Positions 43,382-56,039 of a stretch of 64,000 nt of DNA are shown here, piece by piece (position 1 is the first letter of the stretch; each line of letters opens with the position of its first letter). Below the pieces are notes generated by a model, which saw only the letters and a list, made by a program, of their open reading frames with translations, was not told the origin of the DNA and did no database searches. Source of the stretch: Brachionus plicatilis (lineage: Eukaryota; Rotifera; Eurotatoria; Ploima; Brachionidae); the NCBI GenBank assembly GCA_010279815.1, contig QEOQ01000256.1, positions 33,914-97,913 on the forward strand, in the 5' to 3' direction. Both the position numbers and the translations under genes were made by a program.

Positions 43382-44956
43382 ATGCTCAACGAAACTGCGA
43401 GTTCAAATGAAAAAGTAATCTATCACATTTTTGTCTAAATAAACTCTCACCTTACAAAAATTAAGATATACAGCCAAAATCAAATTTTGATCCAAGAATA
43501 TTCTTCCAACATGTCAAAATTTCAATTCGACAAAGCTAAAACAATAATAGTAATTAGTTTAATATATTTTACAAATTTTTAAATAAATATTTTTAGGAAA
43601 AGTCTAAAGAAAATTCGAAAATTTCCTCTTTGTTTCATCAGGCATTGATTAATTTTAGCAATGGTGAAAAAAACTACAACAATTTAGTGTTGATCAGCCA
43701 GAGATACGGCTCTAGAATCGGGGTCTAAATATTTTTTTCTAATTAAAAAAAATCAACTTCAAATTAAGGACAGGCATTATGAATCAGCCTTTTCGGCATT
43801 TGAACAGGTGAGCAAAGAGACAAGCTCGAATCAAAGAGTACAATCTCAGGAAAACTTGCAGGATCTGTCATGTCTGATCGAAATAAGCAGCCAGCTAAAT
43901 CAATTAATTGAGTTCAGGTACCAGATGATAATGCTTTACTCCGAGCTTAAAGACAAGGAATTGCGGCACGAAAAGGGCTCAGTTGAATTGGCTCTGAAAA
44001 ATTTACAAGATTTGAGAGAAAAATATTTTAAAAAAGAGTTTAATTTTTTGATTGAAAATTTGATCTCTTTCTTCAAGTAAAATTAAAAAATTGTATTCAA
44101 AATTTTTCAAAATTATTTTTTTGTCTAGTTTGGAAATTAATATTCTTGTCAATTTGCTAAATTGTCACATAGCTCTGGACTACAAGCTTGATTGCATCAA
44201 GTCAATAGTTGCTATTAAAAAAATCAATGACATTTTCAATAATCAACCGGTGTTTCAGGCCAGCAAAACACTAAAAGAAGTAAATTTATTTAGAGGTAAA
44301 AAATTATTTAAAAAAAATTTAATTCAAAGAACAAAAGTTTTATTCCTTTTTCAAAACCTGTCCATCGCCAACAACCACAGCTGTATCAATGGTTCAAAAT
44401 TTACTACAAAGCTTTGCTGAACAAGTTTAGCATTTTGATGAATGACTCTTTCATGAAATTCAAAGATATAAATAATGACATGAAAGAACAAATTAGTCTT
44501 TATTCGAAATTGATGAATTTTACGAACAAATTTTTGCCAAATTTTACCGCAATTTTGTTTGACTCGACGCTAATCGATGGTAACAACTTTAGGGGAAATG
44601 GTTATGAGGTTCTGAGGCCTCATGTCAAATCAGATGAGGAATTAAAATGTGACAGTGATCTCTATTCGTTTGTATTCAGTCAACCAAAGCTGATAAAAGA
44701 TTCTTATGAAAAACACATCAAAAATGTAGTTGCTTTGGTGAAGTCAGATTTCGATTCCAAAGTTAAGTACCATTTTGATAGTGGAAATAGAACTAGCTAT
44801 TATTTGTGCAAAATATCCGATTATTATACATTCATTGTCATATTTGAAATGTCAAAGCAGGAGCCAAAGACAAAAGTTGCATCGATGGTCCAGGAAATTG
44901 GCACCGAATTAAATTTGTCAAGTGTTTTTTGTTCATTTAATCAAAATTTGAAATAA
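43382..44956 (+). CDS. KICS2: KICSTOR subunit KICS2 (C12orf66 homologue)
   Basis: Six exons: 43382-43414, 43466-43549, 43597-43722, 43769-44076, 44129-44279, 44330-44956. All introns are GT-AG, 46-52 bp, and the joins keep frame, giving 442 residues against about 445 in human KICS2. In animals KICS2, with SZT2, KPTN and ITFG2, holds GATOR1 on lysosomes and so restrains mTORC1 when nutrients are scarce. Landmarks that line up with the human protein in order are FQFDKAK in exon 2, SLFHQALINF and ISQRYGSRIG in exon 3, LIEISSQLNQLIEFRYQMI in exon 4, LEINILVNLLNCH in exon 5, QLYQWFKIYYKALLNKFS (from about 248), ILFDSTLIDGNNFRGNGYE (309-327) and TFIVIFE (401-407). The first exon (MLNETASSNEK) is the least certain part. 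The last two acceptors are weak but are the only ones that keep phase. AATAAA overlaps the stop codon. It is AT-rich, unlike aPKC. Confidence 0.85.
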
Positions 44957-45379
44957 ATGTCTCATTCAAAAACTAGCTCATTTTCTTTTTTATAATTTAT
45001 TATTTTTTAAATAGAAATTAATCAAAATTTTAATATTTTAATAAAAGCTTGAAAATTTTTTATTAATTCTTTTAGTTTTGGCCAAAATAACAAATTTATG
45101 GTTGAAAATTTGGTAAATTTTTGTTATTTTAGGGTCTGATAAATTTCATGGCCAGTTGAATATTTTTTATCCTGGTAGAATTACTAGTTTATTAAATTAA
45201 CATACAAAAATTTTGAATAAAATAATAATTAGGTGAGAAAATTCGGGACTCCCGTCTTAAAAGTTATCCAGATGAAGTGCCATGAATTTTTTTTTCGATT
45301 AATAATTTTTTATGGACGAAGATTAAAAACATAAAATGTGAATCAAGCATAAATTTTTTTTTTTTTTTAATCTAAAAAT
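44957..45379. other. No gene seen
   Basis: AT-rich sequence after KICS2. Confidence 0.5.
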
Positions 45380-45540
45380 TAGGCCGCCCGTATATTTTTG
45401 GTGGTTTATTTTGGCTGTTCTAAAAAAAGGGCACCAAGCTAGCCGGCCAAATTGCCGCCCGCCAAAAAGTATGCCGGATTTTTGGCCGCCCGTATATTTT
45501 TGGCCGTTTATTTTGGCGGTCTAAAAATTAGGCCAGGTGG
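45380..45540. repeat. GGCCGCCCGTATATTTTTGG repeat
   Basis: The 20-bp word of the name occurs twice (about 45382 and 45486) in direct orientation, with AAGCTAGCCGGCCAAATTGC between them. The GC-rich words resemble the arms of 11745-12115. Confidence 0.6.
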
Positions 45541-45795
45541 CCGCAAAAATAACTGAAGTACTGCTTCCACAGTGGACATAGCTAGCCTACAATAATAGAA
45601 GAGCCAGTCGACCAACCCGATAGGCAAAAAAGAAAGAACCCCAAAAATTTGAACAATCCAAGGTGGAAGTCTATAGAAAATCATAATGATCCTGAACACA
45701 GTGTCACGGACACGAGTAATACGCACCCTATGTCTACAGGAAATGTGTCTTCAAGTGACAGTGATTCAGATGTCGGGTTTAAAGAAAAAAAATAA
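45541..45795 (+). pseudogene. End of an LTR-retrotransposon pol/integrase frame
   Basis: The plus strand reads NRRASRPTR, one stop, then AKKKEPQKFEQSKVESIENH, NDPEHSVTDTSNTHPMSTGN, VSSSDSDSDVGFKEKK and a stop. A basic segment followed by an acidic Ser-rich tail is a usual end of integrase/pol frames, and the LTR downstream supports this. The catalytic core is not present. Confidence 0.45.
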
Positions 45796-46072
45796 AAAAA
45801 AAAAAAAAAAATAAAATTTTTTTTTGAGGAGAGGAAACCCAGAAGAACCTCGTGGTAAGGAGGATATTTCCAGAAGAACCTTATTTAAAGTTTTAATTAT
45901 CAGACAAAATTGTTGTTGATAATAACAACGCTTAAAAATTTTAAAATCAAATTTAAATATAAATTATAAAAATTTAAAAATTTAAAATAAATAAAAAAAA
46001 AAATAAAAAAAAAGAAAAACACAAAAAGGGTTTGCCGTAAAAGCCAAGTACATCGAAAGGACAAACCACACG

Positions 46073-46267
46073 ATGGAGTCACAAGAGCGCCTTATTGCCC
46101 ACATTGAGCGTCGATTCCGAGAGGAGCAAGAAGGAAGAAGGGATGTCGAAGCTCGTCTAAGACAGGCAGAGATTGAGCTCGACAAGGCCAAGAAGACCAT
46201 CCGTCAACTGGAGGACACCGTCAAGAGCCTACAGGAAGTTTTGGAAGTTTATGAGCCATCCGGATAA
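46073..46267 (+). CDS. Small coiled-coil ORF between pol and 3' LTR
   Basis: 64 residues: MESQERLIAHIERRFREEQE, GRRDVEARLRQAEIELDKAK, KTIRQLEDTVKSLQEVLEVY, EPSG. Charged heptads run through nearly its whole length, so it should form one continuous coiled coil. GC content is well above its surroundings. It sits 80 bp before the polypurine tract and LTR, in the place where an env or accessory frame would lie, yet it has no signal peptide or membrane segment. It could be an accessory retrotransposon protein, the last piece of a longer frame, or a captured host coiled coil. No stop or frameshift interrupts it. Confidence 0.5.
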   Translation: MESQERLIAHIERRFREEQEGRRDVEARLRQAEIELDKAKKTIRQLEDTVKSLQEVLEVYEPSG

Positions 46268-46347
46268 AATTCTGTTTGTTTATGTTTTTATTTTGTTTTG
46301 TTCTGGTTTTTTTATTTTCTTGTTTTTTTGTTTATCTTATCTTCTTC

Positions 46348-46360
46348 AAGGGGGAAGGTA
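46348..46360 (+). other. Polypurine tract of the LTR element
   Basis: AAGGGGGAAGGTA stands directly before the TG of the LTR, the usual place for the plus-strand primer. Confidence 0.7.
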
Positions 46361-46650
46361 TGTTGTAGTTCTCTCAATAACTACAACACCGACTCTATTC
46401 AACTTACATGTCTTTAGTTTCACAGTGCAATACTATGATCTCATGCGCTTAGCAAGTGGATAGTATTTAACACTGTGTAAAAAACTAGACATGTGCGATT
46501 AGAAGAAAAACTTTGAAATTGTTATTTTTCTTTTTATTTCTCCATTTTTCTTTGTTCAGGCTAGAGGTGGCTATTTATTAATAAAGTTATTATTATTATT
46601 TAATTTCTTTTATTATTTTTGTAATAACCGCGAACCACTAGATCCTAACA
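46361..46650 (+). mobile_element. 3' LTR, 290 bp
   Basis: It begins TGTTGTAGTTCTCTCAATAA and ends GATCCTAACA, giving TGTT...AACA termini. It follows a polypurine tract and carries an AATAAA signal near 46580. No 5' partner is in the window, so the element is truncated. Confidence 0.7.
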
Positions 46651-47832
46651 GATCCGGAAAGAAAATTATTTCTTTATTTAAGGTTTATAACAACTTGACT
46701 TAATGAAGTTTTTAGTTTAAAAGGAAATACAAAGCTCATACTCAGCTTTTCTAGAAATATTTGGTTCAGCTGCTAGGCTATTTTTAAAACGTAAAATTAC
46801 GTAAAAAATGGTATTTGCACTGTATTATTTATTAAGAAGACGAAGTGATAGTCGTGACTATTGACACAGTATGTGTAAATTTAATTTTTTTATTGGAACT
46901 TAGTGTGTCAATATTCCAATTTTATTTACACAGTGAAAATCATATTTGATAAAAATTGTTCCTTATTTTTTTGAATAAAAATGAATATTGAACCATCAAT
47001 TTTGTATCATCAAAATTTTATACCTGAATATTCAAATATTGAATTTTTAAAAAATTTGATTTGAGAATTTTATCAGTCACCTATTGCTAAAAAGCCCGAT
47101 CACTATCCAAAGCTAACTAAAGTTAGTATATTTTATAAATGACAACTTTTTGTCTTTTAGATTTAAATTTCGCATTGTTTTAATTAAAAGGCAAAGAAAA
47201 AAAACTATTTTTGTAATATAATTCAATATCTTTTATTTGTGTAAATATAATTTTTTTTTTGGAACATAATGTGTCAATATTCCAATTTTATTGAAACATA
47301 ATGTGTCATTAGAGCCACTCTTAAGAAAAACTAGCAAAAGTTAAATTTTTTGAAGAGCTTGTTTTAATAACCATATTAGATATGAAAAATTTATAAAATA
47401 CAAATTTAAAAGAATAAATATTTGGAAAAAAGAATACAATGCTTGTTAAAGATTAACTCATTTTGAGATTGAACAAAAATTTTAAGAAAACTAACAGTAA
47501 CAATAATAAGCGTATCCCCTTGTTTAACGACGCATGCTTTAATACCATGAGTAAAATATTTGGTGCATGGTCTAACATAGACCTCACAATGTTATATTTT
47601 TTATTTTAAAAGTCCTATGGGTCACATAGTCGATACATATTAAAAACATAGCGTTTATAATAGAAATTCAAATAGAAAAGCAGAGCTTCAAAAAAAGTCT
47701 TTATTAGAGACTCGGGGTTTTAAACATAAAAAAAAATTAATATAAAAAATATTGATTGAGTTTATTTTATAAATGCGACGTTAGAGTTATGGTAAAAAAA
47801 AATATTAAATATAATAAAAAAATTTAAAAAAA
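46651..47832. other. No gene seen
   Basis: The repeated sentence-like block TGTGTAAATnTAATTTTTTT, then GGAACnTAnTGTGTCAATAT, then TCCAATTTTATT occurs at about 46868-46930 and 47238-47300. The rest is AT-rich. Confidence 0.45.
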
Positions 47833-47915
47833 AATTATTTTTTCGATTTATTCATAGAACCTTTCTTTCTTCCTAGTGGCTTTCTAACTGAACCATTCTT
47901 GTTGTAAACAATTGG
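47833..47915 (-). pseudogene. MULE-type tail (GRKKGSMNKSKK)
   Basis: The minus strand reads NKNGSVRKPLGRKKGSMNKS, KK and a stop, comparable with SVNKPLGKKRSRGRP at 61100. Confidence 0.4.
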
Positions 47916-48061
47916 TTTTCTATTTAAACTCGTTTCTTTTCTTTTTTTTAAATCATTTAAAATTAACTAAAAATTAAATTATTTATTTATTGATTTTATT
48001 AACGAAAAACTATTAAATAAAAAAAACAGAAAAACAATGGCGGAAGGAGTTCTATTACTCA

Positions 48062-48864
48062 GGGTCTCTGCTTTTTCACTTATGACATTTTGCTTTTATA
48101 CACAAAGAAAAGAAAGTATACATACAAAAAATAGTTTTACTGAAATTTTAGTAAAATATACAGTTATTTTTAGCACGCCACTAAAATTGTTAAATTATAC
48201 ATGTATAAAGTAAAATATACACAAATAAAATTAAACATACTTAAGAAAAGAAAAGCAAACATCGATTCAGAAATTTATACAATAAACTTCAAATGGAGGA
48301 AGAAACATCATCGCAGAGCTCACAAAGCTCATCGACGAGAGGTCTTGATTGGGATATCAACCACCGATACAATTTCAAGAGCCAAGGAGCTCAATCATTG
48401 TCTGTTTATCAAGTACGGAAATAGTGATAAGAGTTACTTGTATGATAATAAGTATTATCTTATGCATGACATTAACTTAATATACCACAAACATCATTAT
48501 TGCAGCTGTACTTGTAAAGATTTTTATAGACATTTTGTCTGTAAACACGCTTTAGCGTTGTCAGCAAAATTAAAACTGACTCTAAAAGGTTTTGTTCAAG
48601 AAGATTTTTTTGCTTCTCGAGCTAAACCTGGCAAAAAGAAGGCAAAGTCGAATCCATTGAGTTATGATTAGATAACTTTAAAATATATTTGTGACATTAA
48701 CACTTTTTATGTACATTATGTACATTTATGTTTTATTTTATACTTATGAATAAATATTTATACAACAGAAAAGATAGTTATACTTTATTGTAAAAAGGTC
48801 TTAAGTAAATTCGCTTTTCCTTATGTATAAAAGCAAAACGTCATAAGTGTAAACAACTAGTCCC
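48062..48864. mobile_element. 803-bp MULE with exact 9-bp target duplication
   Basis: TATTACTCA flanks both ends (48053-48061, 48865-48873). The ends GGGTCTCTGC and GGGACTAGTTG (right end complemented) lead into a 30-bp inverted match, CACTTATGACATTTTGCTTT then TATACA. The sequence outside is a LINE B-type 3' tail (GGCGGAAGGAGTTCTATTAC before, CAAAGCC and AATAAACTATT then poly(A) after), so the insertion site was itself a LINE. It carries the SWIM frame. Confidence 0.9.
48201..48671 (+). CDS. SWIM zinc-finger protein of the MULE
   Basis: 156 residues with no stop. The SWIM finger is YCSCTCKDFYRHFVCKHALA: C-x-C, eight residues, then C-x-H. SWIM fingers stand behind the DDE domain of MULE transposases and bind DNA or proteins. 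Before the finger is a basic stretch (KWRKKHHRRAHKAHRREV) and then ELNHCLFIKYGNSDKSYLY. After it come KGFVQEDFFASRAKPGKKKA and the end LSYD. The DDE catalytic residues are absent, so it is a C-terminal piece in an internally deleted element. The frame is intact over its whole length, which leaves open a role as a binding factor or repressor. Confidence 0.7.
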   Translation: MYKVKYTQIKLNILKKRKANIDSEIYTINFKWRKKHHRRAHKAHRREVLIGISTTDTISRAKELNHCLFIKYGNSDKSYLYDNKYYLMHDINLIYHKHHYCSCTCKDFYRHFVCKHALALSAKLKLTLKGFVQEDFFASRAKPGKKKAKSNPLSYD

Positions 48865-48942
48865 TATTACTCAAAGCCATTTAAATTTGAAATAAACTAT
48901 TAAAAAAAAAAAAAAAATTCGAAACAGAATAGTGAGATAAAA

Positions 48943-49690
48943 AGAAATCAAGTTTCTTGGTATTAAATTTGATTCTAAGTTAAACTTTATTATTATTATT
49001 ATTATTATTATTAAATTTGATTCTAAGTTAAACTTTAATATTCTGGTAGACGAAATTAAAGAACGCTAAATATTATTAAGATATTGTCAAACAAAAAATG
49101 GGGTCTTAATCAAAACACACTAGGAAATTTATATAAATCTTTAGTCGGATCAATTGTAAACTATTCATTTCCTTGCTTAAATTCATTTTCAGAAAATAAT
49201 ATCAAAAAACTACAAGCAATTCAGAATACAGCAATCAGGTCTATTCTTAAGTTAAAATATGATACTCCCTCCAACATCGTGCATCATGAGGCTTTTAATA
49301 AACTAAAATTACTAACAGTCTCGAAACGGCTTTTTGAATTGAGTGAGAGATATGTTGGGACAGGACTGAGTCATTCTATTCCATTGGTTGTAAGGCTGGT
49401 GAAGGAATACAAAGAATGTTTCGAATCAAGATATATTGAATACCCAACTCCATTGTGTAATTGCTACCTTACTATTTCTTCTTTTTTTCCTGAAAATTGA
49501 ACTATTTAAACATGTGCCACATGTAACAATCTATTCCAATTTATGTCTTTTCAACTTTCATTTTTTTAGCTTATTTACTTTATTTTGATTCCTTTTTTAT
49601 CTCATTTTATTAACTTTAATTTTATTTTTATTTTATTTTTTTACTTATTCTGAAGGAGCTTTAGCTTGGAACAGAAAACAAATAATTAAA
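48943..49690 (+). pseudogene. LINE A, second copy with 3' tail
   Basis: It begins with the sequence of 37211, interrupted by a (TTA)n run at 48986-49012. It then has an open frame NKKWGLNQNTLGNLYKSLVG ... SIVNYSFPCLNSFSENNIKK through ISSFFPEN, then the uninterrupted 3' UTR and the GAAGGAGCTTTAGCTTGGAA tail. This is the intact reference for the empty LINE B site. Confidence 0.8.
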
Positions 49691-49887
49691 AAAACTAACA
49701 ATTCCACATCCACATAATGTGTGTATCTATTTTTGTTTATTTACCAACAAAATGAGTGAAAATAAACGTTACCATTCTTTTTACTTAATTTTTGCTCCAA
49801 AAATTCATTTTTTTCCATGACAAATAAAAAAAAAAAACTTTAAGAAATAATTTTAGATTTTTAAAAATATTTATTCTAAAAAAAAGC
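49691..49887. other. 3' flank of the oxidase
   Basis: TTTATT at about 49870 is the minus-strand AATAAA signal of the oxidase. Confidence 0.5.
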
Positions 49888-51573
<1,686 letters not shown>

Positions 51574-53564
51574 TTTTGGCTAAGATCTTGCAAACGAGGA
51601 CTAAAATTTTCGAGTTTAGAAAACACGTTTTTTAAGATTTGGAAAAAAAAAAATTTTGCTTTTAGCAAGATTGTTTTTTAATGATTTTAAGTGATGTCTT
51701 AGATGATAAAAAACATTAGGCGCCACGTTTTAGAAAATATTTTTTCGCTTCTAGTCAGATTAGATAACCAAGATTTTTGTTTTTTTTCAAAGTGAAATTT
51801 TGTAAAAGTTTTGACCAAATTTAGCTCTGGTTGCTAGTTGCTATGTGTCAAGCTTGGTAAATCAAACCCGATGATAATATGCTTACAAAAGAAAATAAAA
51901 GATGTCAAATTAAGTATAATTGAAAAATTTTTTTATTAACAAATTATAAATTTCGTTTTGAACACTCTTTGATCAGCAACAACTTAATTTAGAATACTTT
52001 GTCTTTAGAAATTATAATTTAAATTATGTTTTCTCTAGTTTTTTAGGACATTTTAAACTTTGTTGATAATGATAGCGTGATATTTATTTTTAATTTAAAG
52101 TCTCAAGTTTTTAAATAAATTTTATTTTATAAATCCAGGCAAAGTCATTTTGTCTATTTGATTCAGATAAAATAAATGAATAGAAAAGAAGAGTTTTTTT
52201 TTATGAAATTGGGTATTTGATTTTTATTTTTACTTTCATCACCCAAGTGGTGTTTTTTGAAATAAATAATAATATGGATTTTACGTAAATTTACGTCAAA
52301 TTACGTTAATTCACGTAATTCCAAAAAACAGTCGAAAATTCAAAATTTCAGACGTTTTTTATGAAAATTTGAATTTTCTCACTTTTTTAACTAAAATTTT
52401 CAAAAAAGTAATTTTACGTAAATTTACGTAAATTTTCGTTAAATTTTATTGTTTTACCAGGTAAAATTTGATAAATTTAGGTGAAAAAATGTAAATTCTA
52501 AGATTTTATAAGAATTTTTTTTCAAAGTTGTATTAAGTTTATTTTACTAAATTTTTTTTAGTGATTTGACCATTCTCCATTCTTTTCAATCACTATATCA
52601 ATTACCTTTAATACTTGATTAGATTTTAAAAAAATAAATATTATGCAAATACCTTTTGGATAATATTTATTAAATGGTTTATATAAAACTGGCATTTTGA
52701 TGGACTATATCTTCAGAGCTCTTAACATCATCGCCTCAGTCACCCGAAGGCGATTCCACAACACAAAATATATGGCGTATGCTAATTCATTAACTAAAAT
52801 TACTGATTTTTGACCAATTTTACTAGATGAATATAATATTGACTTACTATTCATAAAATAACTTAATAAATTTAAAAATGTGAATTTAGCTTAAAAATCA
52901 AGTTCGATGCTAAATTTTCGAATATTTAATTAAATTTAAAAAAATTAATTTTCTATTTAATTTTGTTCATCCTTTGTCACTTTTTGAAACAAATTATAAT
53001 AAACAAAGAATTATTAAGATCTAAATTAGAAACTAAACTCACATTTTTTATCAAAATTCATTCACTGCTTCTATAAAAGGGCTAAAATCGGCTAAATTAC
53101 GTAATTTAACATTATTTTTAGTAAGCTTACGTAAGCTTAAGTGAATATTAGTTGATAAGAACATGTAATTTTACGTAAAATTACGTTAGATTACATTAAA
53201 AAACGTAACTTTTAGTAAAGTTATGCTTGCGGCCAAAAAAATTAGGTTTTTAGTAAGAAAAAAGTAAAAATTGACTGTTTTTCCAAAATTTTGAAGTAAT
53301 TTTATTTTGAAAAAATAAAGAAAGTTCAATACTGCTTACCGTTTCTTACTTAATTTTACGTAAAATTACACAATTTTTGGTAAAATTGTGTAAAATTTGG
53401 TAATAAAAATAAATATCCTAGAATAATCTAATTAATAAATATTTTATTTTAAGTTTCTTTGAAAGCTTGTTTTTAATTTTTTTTATTTTATATTGTTTAT
53501 TTCCATCCAGTTTTGTTACTTTGTTGTCTTTGATACGAATGCTGGCATAGCATTGTTTTTCACC
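51574..53564. other. Spacer with two ACGT-family blocks
   Basis: 52270-52500 and 53090-53405 are packed with TTTACGTAAATTTACG-like words and are probably MITE remains. 52685-52790 is GC-richer (FRALNIIASVTRRRFHNTK on the plus strand) and unexplained. No gene is called. Confidence 0.45.
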
Positions 53565-53994
53565 TCAAACATAGCGAGCAGAAAAGTCTTTATTTTCTTT
53601 GGTCCACCAATAGCGAAAGTTTTTATAAATCGCAGCTGAAAGAGAGTTTTTTTCTTTTTCGATTCCAAAGTTGCTTTCTACGTAAATTATTTCTTCAGAA
53701 TCTTCCATTTCAAGCTTTGAAGCTTTGATGTGAATCAAGAATGGAAAGTTGGTGGCATAAACTTTCTGGTGAACTCTTGTGGTGAATAGACGAATAAACC
53801 AACTTTTTTGACACGGGATCCTCACTTTTTAAGCGATTCGAAGTACGTGTTTTGATTGGAACAAAATTTTGTTCACTCCAACTTTCCAATTGTTCTTTTA
53901 GTTCCTCAAACCAAACGAATTTTCGATCGAAGAACTCGGGATTTTTATAATCGAATTCAAAGTTTTCATTCATTTTAGACGTATCAAAACGCAC
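53565..53994 (-). pseudogene. Possible ZSWIM/FAR1-like N-terminal transposase domain, frameshifted
   Basis: Frame one reads MNENFEFDYKNPEFFDRKFV, WFEELKEQLESWSEQNFVPI, KTRTSNRLKSEDP and then SKKLVYSSIHHKSSP. The next frame continues with NFPFLIHIKASKLEMEDSEE, IIYVESNFGIEKEKNS. A 'wFeelk..le.wseqnfvpi..r.Sn' start, then a basic middle and a beta strand with HNH-like end, is the layout of domains in front of MULE transposases. A single frameshift near 53800 breaks it. No catalytic region follows. Confidence 0.45.
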
Positions 53995-54049
53995 ACTTTA
54001 TATTTTTTTTATAATTATTTAGATGACGCCATATACACAAAAAGCAACT

Positions 54050-54620
54050 CAAATTTTATACTAGTGACCACAGAGTGTGAGAGGGATCTTGGAGTAATGG
54101 TCTCATCAGATTTAAAGTGGACCAGCCAAGTGAAAAGTGTTTGTGCGAAAGCGAGTACTTGGAATGCTAAAGCGAACGTTTACAAGTAGAGAGGAAATGC
54201 TCTGGGTAAGATTGTATATATCCATGATGAGACCTCACCTAGATTACGCAGTGCAGGTTTGGAATCTAAGTATGAAAAGGGATGTGAATGCGTTAGAAAA
54301 GGTGCAAGAGAGGGCAACAAAAATACCTTGGTCTCTAAGAAACATGTCGTATGAAATGAGGTTGACAAAATTAGGACTGACAAAGCTGAGTGTGAAAGAA
54401 GAGTGAGAGGGGACTTGATTGAAATGTACAAATTAGTGAATGGAATAAAAAGGTCGGCCTGGTCAATAATCTAGTGAAAAGATCAGAATACAATGGTCCA
54501 GTCGGGTCATTAAGAGAAAATAGCATCCGAATCCAGAGAGAAAGTTTCCCAGTTGAAATTAGAAACGATTTTGCAGCGGCAGTAAGTGCCAGACATGTAT
54601 TTTTCTCAAATAATAAAAAT
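54050..54620 (+). pseudogene. CR1-like LINE reverse-transcriptase C-terminus
   Basis: It reads TTECERDLGVMVSSDLKWTS, QVKSVCAKAS, a frame change, LGMLKRTFTSREEMLWVRLY, ISMMRPHLDYAVQVWNLSMK, then ALEKVQERATKIPWSLRNMS and LTKLGLTKLSVKEE. This is the classic post-polymerase region of CR1-type elements (RDLGV..s.dlk...h......A...L......R......l...LVRP.LEYa..vWnp). It is distinct in sequence from LINE A and B. Confidence 0.8.
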
Positions 54621-55370
54621 TAAATTTTAAAATACTGGATAACACTTCATTTTTAATTTATTATCAATTATTTTTAAAGAAATCTATGATAAAAATTTGC
54701 AAACAAAAGACAAATATAATAATAAAAATAATATATAACATGACTAAATTACTTACTACTAAAGCACCGTATACGTATAAAAATAAACGTATGATTATGA
54801 GATTTTAAATATATTTAAAATATATTAAAAGCTTTCAATAGATTATTTATAATTCAAGTTTTTGAATTTTTTATTTTTCAGAAAGATAAAATAGTTTAAG
54901 GAACATATCACATAAAAATATTGATAATTCGATGCTAAAAATTAAAAAAATCTCATTATAAAACGTTTTTTTCACACTTTTTTAATAAAAATTGTAATTT
55001 TACGTTTTTTTACCGTGATCGTATTTAAATGGGATATTATACTACTCATCAACATTTTAAAGGGTAAAAAATTAATTTTTATGAAAAGGATGTCAATTTC
55101 AAAAAATTTTTCGACTTGTAGTGATTCAAAGCTTTTTTTTATTCGAAAGCAAGCAATTTATATAAATAAAAATGCTTAATTTATTGTTTAAAATTATTAT
55201 TTTTTGCTAAGTTTTTTTATTTCATAAAATAAATTCTTAGTTTAGTGATATAATTAAATATTCTATTATAAAATGTTTGATTCTTCGTATTTAGTAACTG
55301 TGCTTAAAAAAAATGCAAAGGATACAAAATATCATACCAGGATACTAAGGCTCAATTAATAAAAAGACTA
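54621..55370. other. No gene seen
   Basis: AT-rich sequence. Confidence 0.5.
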
Positions 55371-55551
55371 AACGATTATACCACGATTATACTATTAATC
55401 TTCAACTAAAAAACGATATGAAGAGACTGGTACTGTCTCAGATCGAAGCCGTTCTGGTAGACCTCGGAAGCTAACTTTAAGGGATGAAAATTACATTTTT
55501 AGAGAGATTAGAAAAGATCCTACATCTAGTTATCAAAAACTTGCCACTTGG
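55371..55551 (+). pseudogene. Tc1-like transposase N-terminal HTH fragment
   Basis: From 55411 the frame reads KRYEETGTVSDRSRSGRPRK, LTLRDENYIFREIRKDPTSS, YQKLATW. That is the second helix-turn-helix, GRPRK hook and linker of Tc1-family transposases. No DDE domain follows. Instead, the last 70 bp are repeated in inverse orientation. Confidence 0.75.
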
Positions 55552-55670
55552 AGAAAATTTGAGAGGAATCTCATAATAGTTTACTTGCTTATCCAAACCG
55601 CAAGTGGCAAGTTTTTGATAACTAGATGTAGAATCTTTTCTAATCTCTCTAAAAATGTAATTTTCATCCC
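55481..55670. repeat. 70-bp inverted repeat made from the Tc1 fragment
   Basis: 55481-55551 and 55601-55670 are inverse complements with a single difference, around a 49-bp spacer. The arm is coding sequence of the transposase fragment. Confidence 0.9.
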
Positions 55671-56039
55671 TATTTGGCTATTCATATGAAGTTTTTTTCA
55701 TTGAAACAGTGCATTATTTTTTTTTTGCCTAAAATAATGTTATTTAGAGACCAAGTGAGGAGTTGGAGAGTTTTTAAATTAAACAGTTAAAGAGAAAAAT
55801 TTACTCAAAATTAAAAGTTAAACTTGTTTATACAAATTAAGTCTCTGAAATAACTCTGCAATTTAATTTTAATGATTTTAATGATTGAATAATGAAAACT
55901 AGTTCTTAGCAGATTTGCAGAGTTTTTGCAGAGATTTAATTTGGGTGGTACAAAGTTTGTATCAGCTGATACGTTTTTCAGAACAATTTTTAGACTCAAA
56001 CTAAAAAATTTATTTCATTTTAAGATTTTTGTTCTTGTT
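55671..56039. other. No gene seen
   Basis: Short foldback words around 55885-55990 (AACTAGTTCTTAGCAG; TTTGCAGAG) only. Confidence 0.4.

Noticed and set aside
52685..52790. Possible coding exon (FRALNIIASVTRRRFHNTK)
   Set aside because: Short, without flanking splice sites in phase with any neighbour.
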